From: Bacillota bacterium
Lineage (GTDB): Bacteria; Bacillota; Clostridia; Oscillospirales; Acutalibacteraceae
Reading direction: 5' to 3'
Length of the DNA stretch: 13,255 nt
Assembly: GCA_023412845.1 (NCBI GenBank)
Contig: JAEZRH010000082.1
Location: 1-13,255, forward strand
The notes under the pieces are model-generated. The model saw nothing but the letters and a program-made list of their open reading frames with translations, was not told where the DNA came from and made no database searches. Position numbers and translations under genes: made by a program. Position 1 is the first letter of the stretch, and every line of letters starts with the position of its first letter. Below, in pieces: positions 6,527 through 12,595 of the stretch.

Positions 6527-7453
6527 ATGACTGCTTTTTCCGTCATCAACCAGGTCCTCGTGCTTTTCCTGCTGATGGGGATGGGCTGGATCCTTTCGGC
6601 CGTCCGTTTCGTCAATCAAGAGGGCGAACGGCAGGTGTCGCGCATCCTTTGTTATCTCGTATCGCCCTGCCTCATCGTCAACAGCTTCCAGATGAAGTTT
6701 TCCGGGTCGGCGGCGTTCGCCTTTCTTGTGGCGGCTTTTTCGGCCGCCGGCATCCATCTGGGGTCGGCGGTGCTGGGCACGATCCTCTTCCGCCGGGAAA
6801 GGATCGGGGAACACGCCGACGCCATGCGGTTCGCGGCAACCTATTCCAACTGCGGTTTCATGGGGCTGCCGCTCCTGCAGGCCGTCGGGGGCCAGACGGG
6901 GCTTTTTCTGGGAATCGCGTACATCGGCGTTTTCAATCTTTTCAACTGGACGCACGGCATCAGCGTCTACCGCGGGAAGATCGGCCTTTCCGATCTCCGG
7001 CGGGCGGTTGTCAACCCGAACATCATCGCTCTTGCGGTCAGCCTGGTGCTGTTTTTCAACCGGATCGCGCTCCCAGCGCCGCTCCAGCAGGGGATAGGCG
7101 ACGTGGCGCAGACGAACACGGCGCTTTCCATGATCCTTGTCGGCACGCAGCTGGCGGGCGCCAGGATTAAAAACCTTGTGGGTAGTCTGCAGGCGTGGGC
7201 GACGGTATTCCTGCGGAATCTGTTTTTGCCGTTAGCTCTTCTGGCCGTGCTTTTCGCGGCGGGCGTGCGCGGGACCCTGCTGATGTGCTGCGTGCTGCCG
7301 GTGGCCTGCCCCGCAGGGAGTTACACCGTTATTTTTGCCGAGCTTGCCGGCAGGGAGACGGAATTCCCCGTCGAGCTTGTCACCCTTTCCACATTGCTTT
7401 CCGTCATCACCATTCCGCTCATCGTCATGGCGGTGTCCGCTTTCGCCGCCTGA
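6527..7453 (+). CDS. AEC-family permease (auxin efflux carrier-like)
   Basis: 308 residues, strongly hydrophobic with about ten predicted membrane segments in two halves, typical of the bacterial AEC family of organic-acid and amino-acid-derivative carriers. Recognisable features are the N-terminal VLVLFLLMGMGWIL segment, the first-half motif YSNCGFMGLPLLQ with NPNII before the second half, and the C-terminal CPAGSYTVIFAELAG segment with a proline-containing break. GGAAGG lies just upstream of ATG 6527, 12 nt after the aminotransferase stop, so the two are co-transcribed. It probably moves the substrate or product of that aminotransferase (inference). The next stretch to the right is a broken amidohydrolase. 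Confidence 0.9.
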   Translation: MTAFSVINQVLVLFLLMGMGWILSAVRFVNQEGERQVSRILCYLVSPCLIVNSFQMKFSGSAAFAFLVAAFSAAGIHLGSAVLGTILFRRERIGEHADAMRFAATYSNCGFMGLPLLQAVGGQTGLFLGIAYIGVFNLFNWTHGISVYRGKIGLSDLRRAVVNPNIIALAVSLVLFFNRIALPAPLQQGIGDVAQTNTALSMILVGTQLAGARIKNLVGSLQAWATVFLRNLFLPLALLAVLFAAGVRGTLLMCCVLPVACPAGSYTVIFAELAGRETEFPVELVTLSTLLSVITIPLIVMAVSAFAA

Positions 7454-7458
7454 CCGCA

Positions 7459-7648
7459 AGGACAGTGCTTCCCGGGTTCATAGATTCCCATATTCATCTG
7501 CTTTCCTACTGCATGGGCAAGGAAACGTCGTTCTGAGAGGCACAAAAACACTGGACTTTACTGTCCTGAACGGAGGCATTTTCCATGTGGAACCCGAGAA
7601 AATCCGCAGCCTGTACGGAGTCTACGCCAGGGAAGGCGGAAGCCTAAG
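7459..7648 (+). pseudogene. Remnant of a YtcJ-like amidohydrolase (both ends kept, middle lost)
   Basis: Right after the permease stop one frame encodes TVLPGFIDSHIHLLSY, the hallmark metal-binding N-terminal strand (HxH) of YtcJ-type amidohydrolases, then stops at 7534-7536. In another frame, from about 7548, LDFTVLNGGIFHVEPEKIRS follows, which resembles the C-terminal strands of the same family (usual form: ADFTVLDRDIF...PEEIR). A full enzyme is about 500-550 residues; here about 60 codons remain, so most of the gene was deleted and the rest has decayed. It has no function now. It suggests that the permease operon once carried a hydrolase. The assignment is from motif memory, not a search. 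Confidence 0.55.
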
Positions 7649-7652
7649 ACAT

Positions 7653-7688
7653 AAAAGATCCGCTCCTTTCGAGGGAGCGGATCTTTTT
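7653..7688. terminator. Bidirectional intrinsic terminator
   Basis: AAAAGATCCGCTCC (7653-7666) and GGAGCGGATCTTTT (7674-7687) form a perfect 14-bp stem with a 7-nt loop and T tracts on both strands. It ends the aminotransferase-permease transcript from the left and the TrmB-lysA transcript from the right (the lysA stop is 37 nt away). Confidence 0.92.
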
Positions 7689-7724
7689 ATCTGCCGGGAA
7701 CGGGAGCCGCCGCCGGGCAGCGGA

Positions 7725-8981
7725 TTACCGCTTCGGCAGACCGGGGAAGTCCAGCGTGGCGAAATAGTCGGCGGGCGTTTCCGCGCGGCGGATCTGCTGC
7801 ACGGAGCCGTCTTCCCGCAGCAGCAGCTCGGCGGAACGCAGCTTGCCGTTGTAGTTGTAGCCCATGGAATGGCCGTGCGCACCCGTGTCGTGAAGGATGA
7901 TCAGGTCGCCCATGTCAATTTTGGGGAGCATGCGGTCTATGGCGAATTTGTCGTTGTTTTCGCAGAGGCCGCCGGCAATGTCGTATTTATGGTCGCAGGG
8001 CCGGTCTTCCTTACCGGAGACCGTGATATGGTGGTAAGCCCCGTACAGGGCGGGACGCATCAGGTTTGCCGCGCAGGCGTCGAGGCCGATGTATTCCTTG
8101 TAGATGTGCTTCTCGCGCAGGGCTGTCGCGACGAGGCAGCCGTAAGGCGCAAGCATGAACCGGCCCATCTCGGTATAGATCGCGACGTCGCCCATGCCTT
8201 CCGGCACAAGGATGCTGTCGTACTGCTCCTTGACCAGCCGGCCGATCTTCAGAATGTCGGCCGGCTCCTGTTCCGGCCGGTAGGCGACGCCGACCCCGCC
8301 GGAAAGGTTGATGAAGGCGATGTGCGCGCCCGTTTCGCGGTGGAGCTCCACTGCCGTCCGGAACAGAATGCCCGCAAGGACCGGGTAGTATTCGTTGCCG
8401 GCCGTGTTGCTGGCTAAGAAGGCGTGCAGCCCGAACTGTTTTGCGCCCAGCTGCTGCAGCCTGCGGAAGCCTTCCGTCAGCTGCGGCCTCGTAAAGCCGT
8501 ACTTCGAGTCGCCGGGATTGTCCATGATCCTGTTGCTTGCCTGGAATGTCCCGCCCGGATTGTACCGGCAGCAGACGGTCTCCGGAATGCCGCACAGGCG
8601 GTCCAGAATCTCGATATGGGTGAAGTCGTCAAGGTTGATGATGGCGTCCAGTTTATGTGCAAGCTGAAAATCCTCGTCCGGCGTCATGTTGGAAGAGAAC
8701 ATGATGTCGCTTCCGCGGTAGCCGACCGCATCTGAAAGCATCAGCTCCGTCAGAGAGGAGCTGTCCGCGCCGCACCCCTCCTGTTTCAGAATGCCCAGAA
8801 TGTACGGGTTGGGCGTCGCCTTCACGGCGAAATATTCCCGGTACCCGGGATTCCAGGCGAAGGCCTGCCGCACTTTGCGGGCATTCTCTCGAATCCCCTT
8901 CTCGTCGTACAGGTAAAAGGGGGTGGGGTGCTTTTGCACGATAGCCTCAAGCTGCCGGTGGGTCACGAACGGTTTTTTCAT
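7725..8981 (-). CDS. lysA: Diaminopimelate decarboxylase
   Basis: 418 residues with the alanine-racemase-fold PLP barrel and C-terminal beta domain of the group IV decarboxylases. It converts meso-diaminopimelate to lysine, the last step of lysine synthesis. The PLP lysine is K54 in YFAVKATPNP. NLSGGVGV (225-232) binds phosphate, the TEMGRF region (270-275) replaces the usual EPGRF, and the active-site cysteine of the second subunit is C340-E341 in CENND. HDTGAHGHSMGYNYNG (364-379) is the usual C-terminal tyrosine region. One atypical point is GLHAFLASNT (184-193), where classical LysA has GLHCHIGS; I believe this variant is common in clostridia. The gene starts 6 nt after the TrmB-family gene, with GAGAGG inside the end of that gene as its ribosome-binding site. 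A related decarboxylase with another substrate is not excluded. Confidence 0.9.
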   Translation of the reverse strand: MKKPFVTHRQLEAIVQKHPTPFYLYDEKGIRENARKVRQAFAWNPGYREYFAVKATPNPYILGILKQEGCGADSSSLTELMLSDAVGYRGSDIMFSSNMTPDEDFQLAHKLDAIINLDDFTHIEILDRLCGIPETVCCRYNPGGTFQASNRIMDNPGDSKYGFTRPQLTEGFRRLQQLGAKQFGLHAFLASNTAGNEYYPVLAGILFRTAVELHRETGAHIAFINLSGGVGVAYRPEQEPADILKIGRLVKEQYDSILVPEGMGDVAIYTEMGRFMLAPYGCLVATALREKHIYKEYIGLDACAANLMRPALYGAYHHITVSGKEDRPCDHKYDIAGGLCENNDKFAIDRMLPKIDMGDLIILHDTGAHGHSMGYNYNGKLRSAELLLREDGSVQQIRRAETPADYFATLDFPGLPKR

Positions 8982-8987
8982 GGCTTG

Positions 8988-9683
8988 CTATTTCCTCTCT
9001 GTCAGTTGTATCAGTTTGATCTCATTCTTGAGGTCTTCCTTGAAGAGATCGACAAGATTCTTTTTCATGGAGTACAGGCAGGTGGAGTATTCCCCGTCGT
9101 CGATGTCGCCGGTCAGCACGCAGGAGGAATCCACGATCATCCGTATCTGCAGGCGCTTCTTTTCCGTATAGTAGACGACTGCGCCGTCCAGGCGGAACGG
9201 CTTTTCCGTGATCAGCACGACTTTCAGCCCGCGGGAGGCCGCCTGTGAAAGCGGAGCTTCGATGCGCTGCATGATCTGTTCGGACATGGAGGCGTAGATC
9301 CGCTTCTGGGAACCTTCGATCATGGTGCGCATCTTGTCAAGAATGTTCACTTCGCCTGCGACGGTCAGGTAGCCGCCCGAGTTTTCCACCCGCTGCGGCA
9401 GCAGCTTCGCGAGCTCTTCCCGGCAGTGCCGCAGGGTTTCGATCTTGTTGCTGCAGAATTCTTCCGCGGGAACGGGGGCGTAGCGCGCCGCGGTGCCTTC
9501 CGAAAGGCAGGCGGCCCCCTTTTCCACAAGGCCGGCCAGCGCAGTGTAGATGTTCGAGCGGGAGATCCCCGTCAACTTTGCCACTTCATAGCCGGTCAGT
9601 TCCCCCTCCGCACAGAGCGTGCAGTAAATGCGGGCTTCCTGATTGGTCAGGCCGAAACGCGTCAGCAGATTTGCGGCGTCCAT
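8988..9683 (-). CDS. TrmB-family transcriptional regulator
   Basis: 231 residues. The N-terminal winged helix (about 5-70) has the TrmB signature FGLTNQEARIYCTL, then GYEVAKLTGISRSNIYTAL. A short linker leads to a C-terminal PLD-like domain (about 105-205) beginning GEVNILDKMRTMIEGSQKRIY. TrmB-type proteins sense sugars or metabolites, mostly in archaea and many Firmicutes. It is the first gene of a two-gene operon with lysA, which suggests it regulates lysine or diaminopimelate metabolism, possibly its own promoter. ATG 9683 has GGGAG about 11 nt upstream; the ATG closer to that site is out of frame. The effector is unknown. Confidence 0.88.
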   Translation of the reverse strand: MDAANLLTRFGLTNQEARIYCTLCAEGELTGYEVAKLTGISRSNIYTALAGLVEKGAACLSEGTAARYAPVPAEEFCSNKIETLRHCREELAKLLPQRVENSGGYLTVAGEVNILDKMRTMIEGSQKRIYASMSEQIMQRIEAPLSQAASRGLKVVLITEKPFRLDGAVVYYTEKKRLQIRMIVDSSCVLTGDIDDGEYSTCLYSMKKNLVDLFKEDLKNEIKLIQLTERK

Positions 9684-9723
9684 GACAGGCTCATCTCCCT
9701 CTTTAGTGTTTCAATCCAGGAAT

Positions 9724-9752
9724 ACTATAGCGCGCCATGTCGGATTTGTCAA
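9724..9752 (-). promoter_or_regulatory. Promoter of the TrmB-lysA operon
   Basis: On the minus strand, perfect -35 TTGACA (9747-9752), a 17-bp spacer and -10 TATAGT (9724-9729, 5 of 6). It diverges from the thioredoxin promoter in the 176-nt gap between the two genes. Confidence 0.8.
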
Positions 9753-9783
9753 TATTCCGTCGGGCTTTAAAAAATCAAACTTT

Positions 9784-9825
9784 TGTGATTTTATCACATA
9801 CAAATGCTTCTTTCCGGGGTATAAT
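9784..9825 (+). promoter_or_regulatory. Thioredoxin promoter with an inverted repeat over the -35 region
   Basis: -10 TATAAT (9820-9825) is perfect but the -35 position (CATACA, 9797-9802) is poor. A 15-bp inverted repeat, TGTGATTTTATCACA (9784-9798), is centred at about -41, where class II activators of the CRP/FNR family bind. The 3-bp centre gives TGTGA-N5-TCACA, one base shorter than the classical CRP site, so the binder is uncertain. Confidence 0.55.
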
Positions 9826-9859
9826 AAAGCCAGAACAATTCGGAAAGGAAGTATGTACG

Positions 9860-10171
9860 ATGGCGGTAGTGACAGTAACCACCGAGAACTTCGATTCCAC
9901 GGTTTTGGATTCGAACAAACCGGTCCTGATCGATTTCTGGGCGAGCTGGTGCGGCCCGTGCCGGATGGTCTCTCCCATTGTGGACGAAATCGGCAACGAG
10001 TCCGACGGAAGATATAAGGTGGGAAAAATCAATGTCGACGAACAGCCCGATCTGGCGTCCCGTTATAATGTCATGAGCATCCCGACCCTGATGGTCTTCA
10101 AAAACGGCGAACCGGCCCAGACGTCCGTCGGCGTCAGAAGCAAACAGGATATTCTCTCCATGCTCGATTGA
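9860..10171 (+). CDS. trxA: Thioredoxin
   Basis: 103 residues, the normal size for a single-domain cytosolic thioredoxin, which reduces protein disulfides using electrons from thioredoxin reductase. The active site is WCGPC (C31 and C34) after the FWASW strand. The cis-proline is P75 in MSIPTL, and K56-INVDEQPDLA is the usual central strand. The start at ATG 9860 is supported by AGGAAG about 8 nt upstream; the reading frame stays open further upstream but without an initiation site and across the promoter. It is a single-gene unit with its own promoter and terminator. The reductase gene is not in the window. Confidence 0.96.
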   Translation: MAVVTVTTENFDSTVLDSNKPVLIDFWASWCGPCRMVSPIVDEIGNESDGRYKVGKINVDEQPDLASRYNVMSIPTLMVFKNGEPAQTSVGVRSKQDILSMLD

Positions 10172-10185
10172 CGCACGGGCATCGG

Positions 10186-10217
10186 AAAACGCCGGAAACG
10201 CTTCCGGCGTTTTTTAT
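10186..10217 (+). terminator. Thioredoxin terminator
   Basis: AAAACGCCGGAA (10186-10197) pairs perfectly with TTCCGGCGTTTT (10202-10213) across a 4-nt loop, followed by further T residues. It lies 14 nt after the trxA stop codon. Confidence 0.9.
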
Positions 10218-10273
10218 TTTCTATGGGGCCGATTTTCCCTCTCCGGCATAAAATAGCCCGGAGGGGATGAAAA

Positions 10274-10966
10274 ATGAGCCGGTCCGTCAGTGCAGAAGTG
10301 CAGATGCACGAGCAGAAATTCGATCTTTATTATGAAAACGTCCAGATGATCTCCGCGTCCGTCCGCTATCCGGAGGTGGCGCTTGCCGGGAACGAAGCCG
10401 CGCAGGACAGGATCAACCGGCGCATCCGCGCGCAGATCGACGAGTTCAGCCGCTACGTGTCGGGTGAGCTGTACCGTCAGGCGGTACAGGAATATCTCGG
10501 TTCCGAGGAATACGATTTTCCATTCCGGATGTTCGGCGCCGAACTGGATTACACCGTGACCTACAACGGGAACTGCCATCTGAGCGTTTACCGGGACCAG
10601 TACCAATTCACGGGCGGTGCGCACGGGACTACCGAGCGGTCGTCCGATACATGGAGCCTTGAAACGGGCCGCAGGCTGCCGCTTTCAAAATTTTTTCCGC
10701 CGGCTGAAAATTACAGGGCGACCGTTCTGGCTGAGATCATCCGGCAGGCGGACCGCAACATGCAGCAGAACCCCGGCATCTATTTTGATGATTACCGCAA
10801 GTTGATCCGCCAATATTTTAACCCGGAACATTTTTATCTCACGCCGGATGGCATCGCGATTTATTTTCAGCAGTACGAAGTCGCGCCCTATGTGTCGGGG
10901 ATCATTGTATTTACAGTCCCTTATGGCGTGGAGCCTTCCTGCCGGCAGCACCCGGCCCGACGGTAA
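10274..10966 (+). CDS. DUF3298 (DUF4163-type N-terminal) domain protein, no membrane anchor
   Basis: 230 residues. The layout fits the DUF4163-DUF3298 pair found in RsiV-like and PdaC-like proteins: an N-terminal part with VRYPEV and a helix of ARNRINRRIR-like character (31-60), then the DUF3298 core with YQFTGGAHGTT (110-120), ETGRRLPLSKFF (130-141) and, near the end, IYFQQYEVAPYVSG (196-209). Relatives are usually extracytoplasmic, but no signal peptide or transmembrane helix is visible here, so this one would be cytosolic or its anchor is absent. GGAGGGG lies 7 nt before ATG 10274. It stands alone between two terminators. Function unknown; a lysozyme-binding or anti-sigma role cannot be claimed. 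Confidence 0.8.
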   Translation: MSRSVSAEVQMHEQKFDLYYENVQMISASVRYPEVALAGNEAAQDRINRRIRAQIDEFSRYVSGELYRQAVQEYLGSEEYDFPFRMFGAELDYTVTYNGNCHLSVYRDQYQFTGGAHGTTERSSDTWSLETGRRLPLSKFFPPAENYRATVLAEIIRQADRNMQQNPGIYFDDYRKLIRQYFNPEHFYLTPDGIAIYFQQYEVAPYVSGIIVFTVPYGVEPSCRQHPARR

Positions 10967-11026
10967 AATGGCTTTCGTAAAGTTCCAACGGAAACTGAGA
11001 TGATTCGTTATAAAAGTTATATTCCA

Positions 11027-11083
11027 AAAAAGAAGACTGTCCTGACATTTTGCTTCATCAGGACAGTCTCTTTTCTCTTTTTT
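11027..11083. terminator. Bidirectional terminator between convergent genes
   Basis: GACTGTCCTGA (11035-11045) and TCAGGACAGTC (11058-11068) form a perfect 11-bp stem with a 12-nt loop. T-rich tracts follow on the plus strand (TCTTTTCTCTTTTTT) and on the minus strand (TTCTTTTTTGG). It serves the DUF3298 gene and the minus-strand gene ending at 11089. Confidence 0.88.
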
Positions 11084-11088
11084 AGTTT

Positions 11089-11678
11089 TTATAATAAGGA
11101 ATTCAGCAGATTTTCAATCCTCTGGTGCGCTTCGGCGCACTTGCCGTAAGAAGAGGCTTCGACTCCGTAATGTTCCTTGACATAGCCAGTCTCCTCCTTT
11201 TCGCCGTCAATTACATTTTGAAAATATTCACTATAATTTCTGGACGAAGAAAAAAGATCTTTCGCTGATTCTTGGGAAGAAATGGCCACGGTTCCTGCCG
11301 GCGTTGTCGGCACCGCGTCCGCCAGCCGATAATCCTGATAGGACAGGGCTCCGTCGTTCGTCAGTTCGATCAAGAGCTGATTGAGCTCCGATCCCGACAG
11401 GTCCGAAGAATCGGTAAGGTGGTATTTGTCCCGCAGATACTGTTTCTGCACATCGGTCGGCGCTTTTCCACCCGTCGAATTTTTTCTTCTTCCGTAAGCG
11501 TCGGTACATTACCGGTACTTTGAGCGGAAAGCTGGACCGAATCCTGATTTTCTTTGGCCTGCTGCGAAGCGCTTTGCAACGCGGAAACAAAGGTCCCGGA
11601 ATTTGTGTCCTTTGTAATGCCATTTGAAAGGCGCATGGATCGATTCATTCCCATCGAGGACAAACTGTTAATCATCAT
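11089..11678 (-). pseudogene. Unrecognised small protein, interrupted by a one-base frameshift
   Basis: Two overlapping minus-strand frames read as one protein if a base is added in the A run complementary to 11464-11467: the first frame is good to ...EEEKIRRVEK and the second continues APTDVQKQYLRDKYHLTD. The repaired product would be about 196 residues, polar and without membrane segments or a signal peptide. The start is Ser/Met/Asn-rich, a Gln/Ser-rich stretch spans about 30-55, and the C-terminal half is mostly helical with charged residues. ATG 11678 has GGGAG 8 nt upstream. It has its own promoter (11813-11841), a possible leader peptide and a terminator. I do not recognise the family. 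The clean regulatory signals argue the gene was recently functional, or that the frameshift is a sequencing error. Confidence 0.65.
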
Positions 11679-11682
11679 TATT

Positions 11683-11733
11683 TTAACTCCCTAACTTAAG
11701 AAGCCTCTTACATTTTGAGAACATGCAGATCAC
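11683..11733 (-). CDS. Candidate 16-residue leader peptide
   Basis: A GTG at 11731-11733 follows a perfect anti-16S match, AAGGAGGT (11737-11744), at 3-4 nt, and opens a 16-codon ORF (an internal ATG is at 11724). It is basic at its end (KCKRLLKLGS). Its TAA (11683-11685) overlaps the ribosome-binding site of the next gene and ends 4 nt before its ATG, an arrangement that permits translational coupling. The GTG spacing is tight, so translation is uncertain. Confidence 0.3.
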   Translation of the reverse strand: MICMFSKCKRLLKLGS

Positions 11734-11812
11734 TGGACCTCCTTCTTCGCGCTGCACTTGCCCGATATTCCTGTATTTGAAACGTCAAGCCAACATTGAA
11801 TATATTTATTTT

Positions 11813-11841
11813 AGAATAAAGCAATGTTTTTGCAGTGTCAA
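11813..11841 (-). promoter_or_regulatory. Promoter of the unrecognised minus-strand gene
   Basis: On the minus strand, perfect -35 TTGACA (11836-11841), a 17-bp spacer and -10 TATTCT (11813-11818, 4 of 6). It leaves a leader of about 125 nt before ATG 11678. The rest of the 370-nt gap (11692-12062) shows no other gene; it holds a 9-bp direct repeat AAATGCGGG (11991-11999 and 12006-12014) of unknown meaning. Confidence 0.65.
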
Positions 11842-12062
11842 TATTCCACAGTCCTAAAAAAGCTGTTCTATTATTGTCTAAATTGTAATATTATGGTGAA
11901 AAGATGGACGCAATAAAAGGTCTCTGTAGTTTTCCTCTGGCATTCCGGCCTTCCGCGCGTTTTTTTATAAACGGCGGGGATAAAACCGAAAAATGCGGGT
12001 AAAAGAAATGCGGGCACTCTTTATCTTAAATTTCTCAACCGAAAAATAAGGAGGTATGCCTT

Positions 12063-12482
12063 TTGGAACATCAAAGCCCCACAGTGGACTCCAATTACCC
12101 GGCTTTCAGTCATGAGGAAGAGGATCGCGGGCATGGCGGCGGCAGGGGCGGCACGTTCCTGCGCTGGGCAGGCAGATTCATTCTGACGGCGGTCATTCTG
12201 TGCATCGTTTCGTTTTTCACTCCCGGTTTTTCCATCCGTGGGATGTGGTCGTTCCTGATCGCCGCAGTCGTGATCAGCGTGCTCGATTTTCTGGTAGAGT
12301 GGCTGATGAAAACCGACGCGAAGCCCTTCGGCAAAGGCCTAAAAGGATTTGCGCTGTCGGCCATCATCCTTTATGTTGCCCAATTCCTGGTACCCGGCAT
12401 GAACGTGTCCATCCTCGGCGCCATTCTCGGTGCAGCCGCCATTGGAATTCTGGATGCGATTTTCCCTCTGCGGATTATGTAA
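12063..12482 (+). CDS. Small membrane protein, YvlD/phage holin-4-like family
   Basis: 139 residues with a polar, Gly- and acid-rich N-terminus and four predicted membrane helices (about 36-56, 60-82, 92-112, 114-134). The two halves look like an internal duplication: FTPGFSIRG...AAVVISVLD and LVPGMNVSI...GAAAIGILD. This matches the family annotated as phage holin family protein or YvlD, which is an integral membrane protein of uncertain role and is not evidence for a prophage. The start is TTG at 12063, fixed by a perfect AAGGAGGT (12048-12055) 7 nt upstream; the ATG overlapping that site is out of frame. No convincing vegetative promoter was found upstream. Confidence 0.85.
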   Translation: MEHQSPTVDSNYPAFSHEEEDRGHGGGRGGTFLRWAGRFILTAVILCIVSFFTPGFSIRGMWSFLIAAVVISVLDFLVEWLMKTDAKPFGKGLKGFALSAIILYVAQFLVPGMNVSILGAILGAAAIGILDAIFPLRIM

Positions 12483-12490
12483 TGCAAACA

Positions 12491-12519
12491 GGCTCCGGAC
12501 GAAATTTTCGTTCGGAGCC
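12491..12519 (+). terminator. Stem-loop after the YvlD-like gene, weak terminator
   Basis: GGCTCCGGACGAAA (12491-12504) can pair with TTTCGTTCGGAGCC (12506-12519) with one G-U. The 3' side reads GTCTTGTG, a poor T tract, so it may be a weak terminator or an RNA-stabilising hairpin. Confidence 0.5.
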
Positions 12520-12595
12520 GTCTTGTGTCAGCCCTTTCCGCCCGCGATAGAAACCGCTTTTTGCGCATATATTTGTGTGAAAGGGGAAATGGTGT

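Noticed and set aside
5234..6955. A 573-codon minus-strand open frame opposite the second aminotransferase and permease.
   Set aside because: It is His/Arg/Asp-rich with no recognisable family; both plus-strand genes have full motifs and ribosome-binding sites.
11959..11982. GTTTTT...GGGGAT as a sigma-B- or sigma-F-like promoter for the YvlD-like gene.
   Set aside because: The spacer is only 11-12 nt and the boxes are low-complexity; support is too weak to annotate.
12063..12482. Phage holin, implying a prophage.
   Set aside because: No other phage gene is nearby, and this family is a widespread chromosomal membrane protein despite its name.
12546..12573. CATATATT (12566-12573) as a sporulation sigma-E -10 box for the deacetylase.
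   Set aside because: The -10 fits CATANANT loosely but no acceptable -35 was seen at the right distance.
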